Source: Methylomicrobium lacus_A (GTDB taxonomy: Bacteria; Pseudomonadota; Gammaproteobacteria; Methylococcales; Methylomonadaceae). Taken from it: a stretch of DNA of 64,000 bases. Numbering within the stretch: the first letter of the stretch is position 1; the number at the start of each line of letters is the position of its first letter. Location of the stretch: the NCBI RefSeq assembly GCF_041897535.1, contig NZ_CP169217.1:2232001-2296000 (forward strand), in the 5' to 3' direction. The position numbers and the translations under genes are program-made. Positions 1-9,350 of this stretch are shown here, in pieces. The notes beneath the pieces are model-generated. The model searched no databases and had not been told where the DNA came from. It saw nothing but the letters and a program-made list of their open reading frames with translations.

Positions 1-27
1 TTTGCACCCTGGTTTGAGGTACTGCCG

Positions 28-315
28 ATGAAAAAATGCCCTGTTTGCGGTCACGAAAACCCGCTGCCCGAGACGAAATGCCCCAAATGCGGGAGTTATT
101 ATTCGAAGATCATCGAACTGATCGACCGGGAAGCCGCCGCCGAAGAGGAACAGTCTTTTCGCGGCCAATGTCGGCGCATCTTCCAGGCGGACAATGTCAA
201 ACTCGCGCTGAAGGCCGAATGCAAACGCTGGTGGGCAGGGCTTGGCCTGCGCGCCAAGTTCACCCTGTTCGTGATCTTCGTGTTCGTGTTTGCGCTGGTG
301 GTTACGGTTTTATAA
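28..315 (+). CDS. zinc-ribbon protein with C-terminal membrane anchor
   Basis: A 95-residue protein of unknown role. Seen: an N-terminal zinc ribbon with two paired-cysteine knuckles, CPVCG at about 4-8 and CPKCG at about 18-22. A basic, charged middle follows, then one hydrophobic segment (about 75-95) that runs to the very C-terminus, so it looks tail-anchored with the ribbon in the cytoplasm. GAGGT lies a few bases before the ATG. It precedes the isocitrate dehydrogenase gene by about 67 bp and may share its transcript. Similar zinc-ribbon/one-TM proteins are common and uncharacterised; no function is assigned. Confidence 0.7.
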   Translation: MKKCPVCGHENPLPETKCPKCGSYYSKIIELIDREAAAEEEQSFRGQCRRIFQADNVKLALKAECKRWWAGLGLRAKFTLFVIFVFVFALVVTVL

Positions 316-382
316 GACTTTTGCCCGAATCGGGCATTGCTGTGTACTATCCTTGTTTTTTCTATTATTTTTGGAGTTTTGA

Positions 383-1393
383 ATGCATCTGGTGACCTTG
401 ATAAAAGGCGACGGTATCGGCCCTTCGATTATGGATGAGGCCGTCAAAGTGATTGACGCCTCCGGCGCAAAGATCCAGTGGGAAGAAGCGCATGCGGGCC
501 TCGGCGCGCACGAAAAATTCGGCACGCCGCTGCCCGAAGAAACGATGGCGTCTTTCGACAAGACCCGGGTCGCGTTCAAGGGGCCGCTGACCACGATCGT
601 CGGCACCGGCTTCCGCAGCATCAATGTCGCGCTGCGCCAAAAATACGAGCTGTATGCGAACGTGCGCCCGGCCAAGAGCTGGGCGGGCGTCAAGACCCGC
701 TATGACGACGTCGATATCGTGATCGTCCGCGAAAACACCGAAGGCCTGTACGCGGGTCTCGAACATTATCTGACGCCGAAAAAGGACATCGCCGAGAGTC
801 TGGCGGTCGTCACCCGCAGCGGTTCCGAACGGATCATCGACTATGCGTTCAAATATGCGCGCGAGAACAACCGCAAGAAGGTGACCGTCTGCCACAAGGC
901 CAATATCCTGAAATATACGCAGGGCCTGTTCCTGGATGTTGCACGTGAAACCGCGGCGCGTTACCCGGACATTCAGTTCGACGAAAAAATCATCGACGCG
1001 GCCTGCATGCACATGGTGATGAATCCGCAGCAGTTCGACGTGGTCGTCTGCACGAACATGTTCGGCGATATCTTGTCCGACCTGACCGCGGGCCTGGTCG
1101 GCGGCCTGGGTCTGATTCCTGGCGCGAACATCGGCAACGACGCGGCTTTGTTTGAAGCGGTACACGGCAGCGCGCCGGACATCGCCGGCAAGAACCTGGC
1201 CAATCCGACCGCGGTGATCATGGCCGGCGCGATGATGCTGAGCCACTTGGGCGAACAGGAAGCGGCCGAACGGGTGGTCAAGGCGGTCGAAAAGGTCGTG
1301 AACGAAGGCAAATATGTGACGCCGGATTTGAATCCGCAGTCGAAAGCCGGCACGATCGAGATGGGTAATGCGATCGTTGACGCGATGGAATAA
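383..1393 (+). CDS. icd: NAD-dependent isocitrate dehydrogenase
   Basis: Oxidative decarboxylation of isocitrate to 2-oxoglutarate in the TCA cycle. The 336-residue chain is a short, single-domain member of the isocitrate/isopropylmalate dehydrogenase family. Seen: the substrate-loop motif RSINVALRQ (about 78-86), NMFGDILSDL (about 225) and the cofactor loop HGSAPDIAG (about 258). The Asp-Ile after the Pro, where NADP enzymes carry Lys-Tyr, points to NAD as cofactor. A clear TGGAG ribosome site precedes the ATG. The next gene is aconitase B, the preceding pathway step, so the two form a TCA pair. 3-isopropylmalate dehydrogenase is less likely given the aconitase partner. Confidence 0.88.
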   Translation: MHLVTLIKGDGIGPSIMDEAVKVIDASGAKIQWEEAHAGLGAHEKFGTPLPEETMASFDKTRVAFKGPLTTIVGTGFRSINVALRQKYELYANVRPAKSWAGVKTRYDDVDIVIVRENTEGLYAGLEHYLTPKKDIAESLAVVTRSGSERIIDYAFKYARENNRKKVTVCHKANILKYTQGLFLDVARETAARYPDIQFDEKIIDAACMHMVMNPQQFDVVVCTNMFGDILSDLTAGLVGGLGLIPGANIGNDAALFEAVHGSAPDIAGKNLANPTAVIMAGAMMLSHLGEQEAAERVVKAVEKVVNEGKYVTPDLNPQSKAGTIEMGNAIVDAME

Positions 1394-1434
1394 ACACAGT
1401 TCACACGCCGAACTTAGCCGACTGATGTATTTGC

Positions 1435-1456
1435 CGGCGCATTAGACAATGCGCCG
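1435..1456. repeat. GC-rich hairpin between icd and acnB
   Basis: A perfect inverted repeat, CGGCGCATT and AATGCGCCG, with a 4-base AGAC loop. No T-run follows on either strand, so it is not a classical terminator. It could protect the 3' end of the icd message or tune read-through into acnB. Confidence 0.5.
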
Positions 1457-1485
1457 AGTCATCCCGAATGAGAGGAATCCCCCTG

Positions 1486-4056
1486 ATGCTTGAACAATAC
1501 CGTAAACACGTCGAAGAACGCGCCGCCGAAGGCATCGTGCCGAAGCCGCTCGACGCGCAGCAAACCGCCGCGCTGGTCGAACTGATCAAAAATCCGCCTG
1601 CCGGCGAACAAGATTTCATTCTGGATTTGCTAAGCAACCGGATTCCGGCCGGCGTCGACGATGCGGCTTACGTGAAGGCTTCATTCCTCGCGGCGATCGC
1701 GAAGGGCGAGGCGGCCTCGCCGATTCTGTCTCCCGCCGAGGCGACCCGGCTGCTCGGCACGATGCTCGGCGGCTACAATGTCGCCCCCTTAATCGACTTG
1801 CTCGATCATGCCGAGCTGGCGCCGATCGCGGCGCAGGCGCTGTCGCACACGCTGCTGATCTTCGATGCGTTCCACGACGTGCAGGCCAAGAGCGATGCCG
1901 GCAATATTTTCGCGAAACAGGTGATCCAGTCCTGGGCCGATGCGGAATGGTTCACCGCCAAGCCGGAAGTCCCGGCCAAATTGACCGTGACCGTGTTCAA
2001 GGTCACCGGCGAAACCAATACCGACGACTTGTCGCCGGCGCCGGACGCCTGGTCGCGCCCGGACATTCCGCTGCATGCGAAAGCGATGCTGAAAATGCCG
2101 CGCGAAGGCATCACGAATGCCGAACAGCAAATCGCCGAACTGAAGCAAAAAGGCTTCCCGGTCGCCTATGTCGGCGACGTGGTCGGCACCGGCTCGTCGC
2201 GGAAATCCGCGACCAACTCGGTGCTCTGGTTCATGGGCAACGACATCCCTTACATTCCGAACAAGCGCGAAGGCGGCGTCTGCATCGGCGGCAAGATCGC
2301 GCCGATCTTCTTCAACACGATGGAAGACTCCGGCGCCTTGCCGTTCGAATGCGACGTGACCGGCATGGCAATGGGCGACGTGATCGACATCTTTCCTTAT
2401 GAAGGCGTGGTCAAGCGCCACCGCAGCGAGGAAGTCGTCTGCCGTTTCGAGCTGAAAACCGATGTGCTGCTCGACGAAGTCCGCGCCGGCGGCCGGATTC
2501 CGTTGATCATCGGCCGCGGCTTGACCGACCGGGCGCGGAAATCCTTAGGACTGCCGCTGTCGACCGTCTTCCGTCGTCCGGGCGCAGCGCAGGACAGCGG
2601 CAAAGGTTTCACGCTTGCGCAAAAGATCGTCGGCCGCGCCTGCGGCGTCGCAGGCGTCCGCCCGAACACCTATTGCGAACCGCACATGACCACGGTCGGC
2701 TCGCAGGATACGACGGGACCTATGACCCGCGACGAATTGAAGGACCTGGCCTGCCTCGGCTTCTCGGCGGACCTCGTGATGCAGTCGTTCTGCCATACCG
2801 CCGCCTATCCGAAGCCGGTCGATGTCGAGATGCAGCATACCCTGCCCGACTTCATCATGAACCGCGGCGGCGTGTCGCTCCGCCCCGGCGACGGCATCAT
2901 CCATTCCTGGCTGAACCGGATGCTGTTGCCGGACACGGTCGGCACTGGCGGCGACTCGCACACCCGTTTCCCGATCGGCATTTCGTTTCCGGCCGGCTCC
3001 GGCCTCGTCGCCTTCGCGGCCGCGACCGGCGTGATGCCGCTGGACATGCCGGAGTCCGTGCTGGTGCGCTTCAAGGGCACCATGCAGCCCGGCATCACGC
3101 TGCGCGACATGGTCAATGCGATTCCTTACGCGGCATTGCAAAAGGGCTTGTTGACGGTCGAGAAAAAAGGCAAGAAGAACGTGTTCTCGGGCCGGATTCT
3201 CGAAATCGAAGGCCTGCCGGATCTGAAAGTCGAACAGGCGTTCGAATTGTCCGACGCCTCGGCCGAACGCTCGGCGGGCGGCTGCACGATTCGCCTGAAC
3301 GAGGCGCCGATCCGCGAATACCTGACCTCGAACGTCACGCTGTTGAAGTGGATGATCGCGGAAGGCTACGGCGACAAGCGCACGATCGAACGCCGGATCC
3401 AGGCGATGGAAGACTGGCTCGCGAACCCTGTGCTGCTGGAAGCCGATGCGGACGCCGAATACGCGGAGATCATCGAGATCGACATGGACCAGATCAAGGA
3501 ACCGCTGCTCGCCTGCCCTAACGATCCTGACGACATCAAGCCGCTGTCCGAGGTCGCCGGCACTAAAATCGACGAAGTCTTCCTCGGCTCGTGCATGACC
3601 AACATCGGCCATTTCCGCGCCGCCGGGAAACTGCTCGAACAGCAGAAAGGGGAGCTTCCGACCCGCCTGTGGGTCGCGCCGCCGACCAAGATGGACCAGA
3701 GCCAGCTGACCGAGGAAGGCTATTACGGCACCTTCGGCAAGGCCGGAGCGCGGATGGAAATGCCCGGCTGCTCGCTGTGCATGGGCAATCAGGCGCGGGT
3801 CAAGGAAAATGCGACCGTGGTGTCGACCTCGACCCGCAACTTCCCGAACCGGCTCGGCAACGGCGCGAACGTGTTCCTGGCCTCGGCCGAACTGGCCGCG
3901 GTGTGCTCACTCCTCGGCAAGATCCCGAGCTTAGAGGAATACATGCAGTATGCCGCGCAGATCGACAAATCGGCCGCGGATACCTATCGCTATCTGAATT
4001 TCGATCAGATCCTTAATTACCGGGAGAAAGCGGACAAGGCCGCACTGAGCGTTTAA
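1486..4056 (+). CDS. acnB: aconitate hydratase B
   Basis: Bifunctional aconitase B, interconverting citrate and isocitrate through cis-aconitate with a [4Fe-4S] cluster; the family also hydrates 2-methylaconitate. The 856-residue product matches E. coli AcnB closely from its first residues (MLEQYRKHV). Seen: cluster cysteines at about 703 (GSCMTN) and 762/765 (PGCSLC), the same spacing as in E. coli, and the swivel domain placed before the catalytic domains, as is typical of the B type. The start was set at the second ATG, 18 bases inside the longer frame, because it follows AGAGGAATCC and gives the family N-terminus. It forms a TCA pair with the upstream isocitrate dehydrogenase. Confidence 0.97.
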   Translation: MLEQYRKHVEERAAEGIVPKPLDAQQTAALVELIKNPPAGEQDFILDLLSNRIPAGVDDAAYVKASFLAAIAKGEAASPILSPAEATRLLGTMLGGYNVAPLIDLLDHAELAPIAAQALSHTLLIFDAFHDVQAKSDAGNIFAKQVIQSWADAEWFTAKPEVPAKLTVTVFKVTGETNTDDLSPAPDAWSRPDIPLHAKAMLKMPREGITNAEQQIAELKQKGFPVAYVGDVVGTGSSRKSATNSVLWFMGNDIPYIPNKREGGVCIGGKIAPIFFNTMEDSGALPFECDVTGMAMGDVIDIFPYEGVVKRHRSEEVVCRFELKTDVLLDEVRAGGRIPLIIGRGLTDRARKSLGLPLSTVFRRPGAAQDSGKGFTLAQKIVGRACGVAGVRPNTYCEPHMTTVGSQDTTGPMTRDELKDLACLGFSADLVMQSFCHTAAYPKPVDVEMQHTLPDFIMNRGGVSLRPGDGIIHSWLNRMLLPDTVGTGGDSHTRFPIGISFPAGSGLVAFAAATGVMPLDMPESVLVRFKGTMQPGITLRDMVNAIPYAALQKGLLTVEKKGKKNVFSGRILEIEGLPDLKVEQAFELSDASAERSAGGCTIRLNEAPIREYLTSNVTLLKWMIAEGYGDKRTIERRIQAMEDWLANPVLLEADADAEYAEIIEIDMDQIKEPLLACPNDPDDIKPLSEVAGTKIDEVFLGSCMTNIGHFRAAGKLLEQQKGELPTRLWVAPPTKMDQSQLTEEGYYGTFGKAGARMEMPGCSLCMGNQARVKENATVVSTSTRNFPNRLGNGANVFLASAELAAVCSLLGKIPSLEEYMQYAAQIDKSAADTYRYLNFDQILNYREKADKAALSV

Positions 4057-4085
4057 GCGGGTTTCCGAATAAAACCTCGGTTTTC

Positions 4086-4105
4086 GGGGCGGCCAACGCC
4101 GCCCC
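4086..4105. repeat. GC hairpin downstream of acnB
   Basis: GGGGCGGC and GCCGCCCC form an 8-bp stem with a CAAC loop about 30 bases after the acnB stop. There is no following T-run. Possible transcript-end structure. Confidence 0.4.
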
Positions 4106-4200
4106 TGCCTGCGGCCTTTAAAATGGAATTGAACTAAGGATCTCCCTAAATCGGTTGATTATCCGGTTGCCCATCTTCGTTTCGCAACCCTGTTCGCGTC

Positions 4201-5382
4201 ATGCTGAAAAGAATCCTGAAGAAAGTCAAACCGGCCTCCCCTCCCCCCTTGCCCGACCTGTCGGGCGAACTCGAACGGCGCTATTTCGCGCTAATCGAGC
4301 GCTCTGCCATTCAATATGACGCCGCTCAACACCTTGCGCTAGCCCATCTGCAAAACCTGCTGAACGATCTCGTCCTGCTCACCGCCTACGAGAACAAACC
4401 CGCCTCACAAAGACTTTTCGCCACCCGTCCGCCGCGCTGCAGGAGCCTTTATATTTATGGCGGCGTCGGCCGCGGCAAGTCGATGCTGATGGAGTTGTTT
4501 TACGAATCCTGCCCGCTTGAACAAAAACGGCGCGTGCATTTCAACACCTTCATGATCGAGGTGCATGCCTTCGTGCACCGCTGCCGCCAGCAAAAAATTC
4601 CCGATGCGTTGTTCGTGTTGGCCGGCCAGATCCGGAATACGACGCGCCTCTTGTGTTTTGACGAGTTCCATGTGACCGACATTGCCGACGCGATGATATT
4701 GGGACGCCTCTTCAGCAAATTATTCGAACTCGGCGTCGTGACCGTGATGACCTCGAACCGGCATCCGAACGAACTTTATCAGGGCGGCCTGCAGCGGGAG
4801 CAATTCCTGTTTTTCATCAAGGTCTTGCAGAACGAAGCGAATATCCTTCAATTGGCGGCCGAAACCGACTTTCGCCTGCGCCATCTGCATGCCTTGAAAA
4901 AAACCTATTACACCCCGCTGGACCCGCATGCCGACGCCTTCCTCCGGCACAGCTATGACGAATTGACGCATTTTTCCGAAATGCAGCCGGTCGAGCTGCC
5001 GGTATTCGGCCGCACGATACGCCTGGCTTCGGCGCATGGCGATGTCGCCTTTACCTCTTTCGAAGAATTGTGCGTGCAACCTTTGGGGGCGGCCGATTAC
5101 CTGAAAATCGCCGGCGAATTCAGCACGATCATCATGGCGAACATTCCGAAACTGACCGCCGCCTACCGGAACGAGGCCAAGCGCTTCGTGACCTTGATCG
5201 ATGCGCTCTACGAGCATAAAGTCAAATTGATCTGCACCGCCGAGGCGCCCGCCCGCGAACTCTACACCGAAGGCGACGGCGCGTTCGAGTTCGAACGCAC
5301 GGTATCGCGGCTAATGGAAATGCAGTCGGAAAGCTATCTGCAGAGCGAGCATCTTTGCGATGTCGAGCCGCGGGATCGATAA
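4201..5382 (+). CDS. zapE: ZapE/AFG1-family cell-division ATPase
   Basis: A 393-residue P-loop ATPase of the AFG1/ZapE family. In E. coli, ZapE binds FtsZ and acts on the constricting Z-ring under stress or low oxygen. Seen: Walker A GGVGRGKS (87-94), Walker B LLCFDEF (150-156) with the following VTDIADA segment, and sensor motif TSNRHP near 180. Length suits the family (about 370-390). No clear ribosome site is seen before the ATG, so the start could be slightly different. It stands alone between acnB and a convergent regulator gene. Confidence 0.88.
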   Translation: MLKRILKKVKPASPPPLPDLSGELERRYFALIERSAIQYDAAQHLALAHLQNLLNDLVLLTAYENKPASQRLFATRPPRCRSLYIYGGVGRGKSMLMELFYESCPLEQKRRVHFNTFMIEVHAFVHRCRQQKIPDALFVLAGQIRNTTRLLCFDEFHVTDIADAMILGRLFSKLFELGVVTVMTSNRHPNELYQGGLQREQFLFFIKVLQNEANILQLAAETDFRLRHLHALKKTYYTPLDPHADAFLRHSYDELTHFSEMQPVELPVFGRTIRLASAHGDVAFTSFEELCVQPLGAADYLKIAGEFSTIIMANIPKLTAAYRNEAKRFVTLIDALYEHKVKLICTAEAPARELYTEGDGAFEFERTVSRLMEMQSESYLQSEHLCDVEPRDR

Positions 5383-5421
5383 CGCTGGACATCCGGGCCT
5401 AAACCGTCAATTAGGGATCGA

Positions 5422-6603
5422 TCAAAATCCCCAACACTCCTGCGAGGCTTCGGAGAAAACAATTTCCTTGTAGCCTCTTTCCTTGGGGATCACCTCGGGT
5501 ACGGTAATGGGGGAAATGCTGATACTCTTCGGCAAAGGGGAGTGATGTTTTTCGGTTTCCGCATCCCCCGATGCCAAAATATGGTTTTGAATCAACCGGG
5601 CGCGCACCACGTGTCGGCTCAGCCCGAGTAACCTCGCCGTAGCCAGTTGATTGCGGCCGGTGTGCTTATACGCGGCTTGTAACAAGGCGCGTTCGACACG
5701 GGCATACAAATCCGGGTGTTCCTGCTCGCATAAGGTTTGTAAGATACTGTCCAGTTTTTCAAAATCTCCGGCCTCGGAATCTACCGTTTTAGAAAAACTG
5801 AGCGCCTGAGAGAGATTTAAATCCGTCGGCGTAATGGTCAGATCGCGAGCCACCAACAAGGCATGGTGTATCACATTTTCCAATTCCCGAATGTTGCCCG
5901 GCCAGGGATGCGTCAGTAGCGCTTGTTTTGCGGCCGGGGAAATCGTGGTTCCGGGGCAGCCGAGCCGCTGCCCGTAGACCTTCAAGAAATGCCGGGCCAA
6001 CGGCAAAATATCCCCGGTGCGTTGCCGCAAAGGCAGCAGATTCAATGCCGCCACATTCAGCCGGTAGTACAAATCCTCGCGAAACCGGCCGGCCATGACC
6101 GCCTCTTCCAGTTTTACGTTCGTTGCGGCGATCAAGCGCACATCGATCGGCGTCGCCTTATGCGAACCGACCCGCACCACCTCGCGTTCCTGCAAGACCC
6201 GCAATAACTTGACCTGCATCGACTGCGGCAGGTCGCCGATCTCGTCCAGAAATATCGTGCCGCCGGAAGCGGCCTCGAACCAACCCTGTTTGGTCGTCAC
6301 CGCGCCGGTAAAAGCGCCTTTCTCATGGCCGAACAACTCGCTTTCGATCAAGGTTTCCGACAGCGCGCAGCAATTGACCGCCAAAAACGGCCCCTTGCGT
6401 CTGGCGCTCAGCTCGTGGATGTGGCGGGCAACCAGTTCCTTGCCGGTGCCGGTTTCGCCGATGATCAGTGCGTTTAATTCGCTCGGGGCAACCCGCTTGA
6501 TTCGATCGAGCAGTTCTCTGGATTTTGGATCTTCGAAAACCAAGGCGGACGCCCGGATCGAGAGCGCCATCTCGGCAGGATTAGCAAAGGCAAGTAAAGA
6601 CAT
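5422..6603 (-). CDS. sfnR: sigma-54-dependent activator, SfnR-like
   Basis: A 393-residue enhancer-binding protein expected to activate sigma-54 promoters of the neighbouring organosulfur genes. Seen: AAA+ core with Walker A GETGTGKE (49-56), the sigma-54 contact loop GAFTGA (96-101), Walker B GGTIFLDEIGD (114-124), and a C-terminal Fis-type helix-turn-helix (TARLLGLSRHVVRAR). There is no receiver or other sensor domain, only about 25 residues before the core, as in SfnR, which drives sulfone use in Pseudomonas. The ATG was chosen over a GTG 51 bases upstream because the leader peptide is not family-like. It lies 178 bp downstream of metY on the same strand. The SfnR name rests on architecture plus SfnG context. 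Confidence 0.82.
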   Translation of the reverse strand: MSLLAFANPAEMALSIRASALVFEDPKSRELLDRIKRVAPSELNALIIGETGTGKELVARHIHELSARRKGPFLAVNCCALSETLIESELFGHEKGAFTGAVTTKQGWFEAASGGTIFLDEIGDLPQSMQVKLLRVLQEREVVRVGSHKATPIDVRLIAATNVKLEEAVMAGRFREDLYYRLNVAALNLLPLRQRTGDILPLARHFLKVYGQRLGCPGTTISPAAKQALLTHPWPGNIRELENVIHHALLVARDLTITPTDLNLSQALSFSKTVDSEAGDFEKLDSILQTLCEQEHPDLYARVERALLQAAYKHTGRNQLATARLLGLSRHVVRARLIQNHILASGDAETEKHHSPLPKSISISPITVPEVIPKERGYKEIVFSEASQECWGF

Positions 6604-6669
6604 AAGTAAAAACAGGTCCCTTGAAGTTACAACTGACGCCAAGATAGCATGCACGTCTCAAGTTATAAA

Positions 6670-6683
6670 ATGATCAAGATCAA
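6670..6683 (-). promoter_or_regulatory. FNR/ANR-type box upstream of the sfnR-like gene
   Basis: On the minus strand the site reads TTGAT-CTTG-ATCAT, matching the FNR consensus TTGAT-N4-ATCAA at 9 of 10 positions, about 70 bases before the sfnR-like start codon. It would suggest oxygen-linked control of the activator. A single match in AT-rich DNA can be chance. Confidence 0.35.
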
Positions 6684-6781
6684 TATTAGTATGCCTAAAT
6701 GTAATAATGATCCGATTTACGGACCGACAGATCCTGGTCTGTTGAACCGGGATCTGCCAAGCGCAGGACAAGCCTCCGGCG

Positions 6782-8053
6782 TCAAGCCGCCTCGAGCGCC
6801 TGTTCCAGATCCGCGACAATGTCGTCGCCGTGCTCTATCCCGATCGATAAACGCACCATGTCCTCGGTGACGCCCGCCTTGACCAGCTCTTCGGGAGACA
6901 GTTGCCGATGCGTGGTCGACGCCGGGTGGCAAGCCAGCGATTTGGCATCGCCGATATTCACGAGCCGGGTGAACAGTTTTAGCGCATCCTGAAAACGCTC
7001 TCCCGCCTTGCGGCCGCCTTTCAAGCCAAAAGTCAGAATGCCGGACGCGCGGCCGCCCATGTATTTATCGACCAGCGCTTTATCCGGATGGTCTTCGAGC
7101 CCAGCGTAGTTGACCCATTCCACCTTGTCGTGGTTTTGCAGGTATCGCGCCACCTTGACCGCGTTTTCAGAGATCCTGTCCATGCGCAGCGCCAGGGTTT
7201 CTATGCCTTGCAGGATCAAAAACGCGTTGAAGGGCGAAAGGGCCGCGCCGGTATTGCGCAGCGGCACGACGCGGGCACGGCCGATGTAAGCGGCAGGACC
7301 CAGGGCTTCGGTGTAAACGACGCCATGATAGGACACGTCGGGCTCGTTCAGGCGAGGGAAACGCGCTTTATGTTCGGCCCAAGGGAATTTGCCGCTATCG
7401 ACGATCACGCCGCCGATGCTGTTGCCATGCCCCCCCAGATATTTGGTCAGCGCGTGCACGACAATATCGGCGCCGTGCTCGATCGGACGGCAAAGATAAG
7501 GCGACGGCACCGTGTTGTCGACGATCAGCGGCACGCCGTGGCGGTGGGCGACGGCGGCCAGGCGTTCGAAATCGGTCACGTTGCCGAGCGGGTTGCCGAC
7601 CGATTCGCAGAAAATCGCCTTGGTTTTGCCGTCAATCAGCGCCTCGAAGGCTTCGGGATCGCGATAATCGGCAAAACGCACGGTGATGCCGTATTGCGGC
7701 AGGGTGTGGGCAAAGAGATTGTAGGTACCGCCGTACAGGGTGGCGGCGGAGACGATGTTGTCGCCGGCTTCGGCGATGGTCATGATCGCATAGGTAATCG
7801 CCGCCATGCCGGAGGCCAGCGCCAGCCCGGCGATCCCGCCTTCCAAGGCGGCCACGCGCTTTTCGAGCACGTCCGAAGTCGGGTTCATGATGCGGGTATA
7901 GATGTTTCCGGCCACTTTCAAATCGAAGAGATCGGCGCCATGCTGGGTATCGTCAAAGGCGTAAGACGTGGTCTGATAAATGGGCACGGCCACGGCTTTG
8001 GTGGTCGGGTCGGGGCTGTAGCCACCGTGTACGGCGATCGTTTCTAGTTTCAT
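6782..8053 (-). CDS. metY: O-acetylhomoserine sulfhydrylase
   Basis: PLP enzyme of the Cys/Met metabolism family that joins O-acetylhomoserine with sulfide to give homocysteine, or with methanethiol to give methionine. Seen: 423 residues, the size of MetY; start MKLETIAVHGG; NPTSDVLEKR near 57-66; PLP lysine in VVHALTKYLGGHG (about Lys204). The initiating ATG was picked inside a longer open frame because the upstream extension is out-of-frame shadow of the neighbour. It is the last enzyme gene of the sulfur operon, 110 bp after ssuD, and gives the sulfur released by the monooxygenases a direct route into amino acids. Confidence 0.93.
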   Translation of the reverse strand: MKLETIAVHGGYSPDPTTKAVAVPIYQTTSYAFDDTQHGADLFDLKVAGNIYTRIMNPTSDVLEKRVAALEGGIAGLALASGMAAITYAIMTIAEAGDNIVSAATLYGGTYNLFAHTLPQYGITVRFADYRDPEAFEALIDGKTKAIFCESVGNPLGNVTDFERLAAVAHRHGVPLIVDNTVPSPYLCRPIEHGADIVVHALTKYLGGHGNSIGGVIVDSGKFPWAEHKARFPRLNEPDVSYHGVVYTEALGPAAYIGRARVVPLRNTGAALSPFNAFLILQGIETLALRMDRISENAVKVARYLQNHDKVEWVNYAGLEDHPDKALVDKYMGGRASGILTFGLKGGRKAGERFQDALKLFTRLVNIGDAKSLACHPASTTHRQLSPEELVKAGVTEDMVRLSIGIEHGDDIVADLEQALEAA

Positions 8054-8163
8054 AGGCTTTAGGGCTGACGAGGTTGATGGAATCTGTAAAGGGTCTGGTT
8101 TTCGGTTTCGATAACGGGCTTGAGGACAAACGACGGTATCTTCGGTCTCGGCGCTGCCGCGGC

Positions 8164-9306
8164 TCATCCGGCCTTGGCTTGCAGCTCGACTTTTCCGGTA
8201 TCCCCCACGGGACTTAAATGGAACACCGGTTTGGCCCTTGTTTTTTCGGGGGCTTTTGCGACCGGCAATAACGGGAACAGCAATTCGGCCACACGGTAGG
8301 CTTCTTCCAGGTGCGGGTAACCGGAGAGCACAAAGGTTTCGATGCCGAGATCGGCATATTCCTGCAAGCGTTTGGCGACCGTTTGTGGGTCGCCGACCAA
8401 CGCAGTCCCTGCGCCGCCCCGGACTAAACCGACACCGGCCCATAAGTTGGGGGCGATTTCGAGGTTTTGCCTGGAGCCTCGGTGCAGGCTGTTCATTCGC
8501 CGTTGCCCCTCGGAATCCGAGCGGGCATAGGCGCGCTGCGCGGCGGCAATCGCCTCGTCGTCGACATGGCGGATCAGCGCATTGGCCTCCGCCCACGCTT
8601 CGGCTTCGGTTTCCCGAACGATGATGTGTATGCGCAGGCCGTAACGCACGACCCGCCCGGCCAGCTTGGCGCGAGCTTCGAGATCGGCGATTTTTTTGGC
8701 CACGGCCGGCACCGGCTCGCCCCAGCTCAGATAGTGGTCGATATACTCGGCGGCCAGTTGATGGGCGGCAGGGGATGAGCCGCCCAAATATAACGGCAGG
8801 CTGGGCGTCTGCGCGGGCGGAAAGGCCAGTTTCGCGTTATCGACCCGGATATGCTTGCCGGCAAAACTGACGGTTTCGCCCGCCAATAAGCGCTGCCAGA
8901 CGGTCAAAAACTCGGCCGTCAAGGCGTAACGCTCGTCATGAGCCAGGAACAAGCCGTCGCCGGCCAGCTCGACCGGATCCCCGCCGGCAACGACATTGAC
9001 CAGCAAGCGCCCGCCGGAAAACCGGTCCAGGGTAGCCGCCATGCGCGCCGCCACCGTGGGCGTGGTCAGACCGGGCCGAACCGCGACCAAAAACCGTAAC
9101 TTCTCGGTCGATTCAATCAACGAGGCCGCGACCACCCAGGAGTCCTCGCAGGTAACGCCGGTTGGAATCAGAACCCCGCCATAGCCCAACGTATCGGCCG
9201 CCTGGGCTATCTGGCGCAAATAGTGCAAGTTCACTTCGCGCGCGCCTTGAGCCGAACCCAGGTAGCGGCCGTCGCCATGCGTCGGTAAAAACCAGAAAAC
9301 ATTCAC
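8164..9306 (-). CDS. ssuD: FMNH2-dependent alkanesulfonate monooxygenase
   Basis: Luciferase-like monooxygenase that cleaves the C-S bond of alkanesulfonates with FMNH2 and O2, releasing an aldehyde and sulfite. Seen: strong likeness to E. coli SsuD throughout, for example FWFLPTHGDGRYLG at the N-terminus, SCEDSW-type segment (TCEDSWVVAAS) and NLWAGVGLVRGGAGTALVG. A GTG start is preferred: GGAG sits 8 bases before it and it gives 380 residues, equal to SsuD; the ATG 48 bases upstream lacks such a site and overlaps ribBA. Substrate could instead be methanesulfonate (MsuD), which fits SfnG upstream. It needs FMNH2 from the FMN reductase encoded first in the operon. Confidence 0.93.
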   Translation of the reverse strand: MNVFWFLPTHGDGRYLGSAQGAREVNLHYLRQIAQAADTLGYGGVLIPTGVTCEDSWVVAASLIESTEKLRFLVAVRPGLTTPTVAARMAATLDRFSGGRLLVNVVAGGDPVELAGDGLFLAHDERYALTAEFLTVWQRLLAGETVSFAGKHIRVDNAKLAFPPAQTPSLPLYLGGSSPAAHQLAAEYIDHYLSWGEPVPAVAKKIADLEARAKLAGRVVRYGLRIHIIVRETEAEAWAEANALIRHVDDEAIAAAQRAYARSDSEGQRRMNSLHRGSRQNLEIAPNLWAGVGLVRGGAGTALVGDPQTVAKRLQEYADLGIETFVLSGYPHLEEAYRVAELLFPLLPVAKAPEKTRAKPVFHLSPVGDTGKVELQAKAG

Positions 9307-9350
9307 TGTCTTGTCTCCAAATTCATTATGATCGTGCCCTGCATCCGCAT

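Noticed and set aside
2545..3612. Long minus-strand frame opposite acnB
   Set aside because: Arg/Asp/His-rich composition typical of an antisense shadow; acnB is complete on the plus strand.
6729..6755. Hairpin downstream of metY as a terminator
   Set aside because: The stem has a mismatch and no T-run follows on the minus strand; too weak to call.
8054..8596. N-terminal extension of the metY frame into ssuD
   Set aside because: Low-complexity Arg/Pro-rich translation out of frame with ssuD; the MetY family starts at MKLETIAVHGG.
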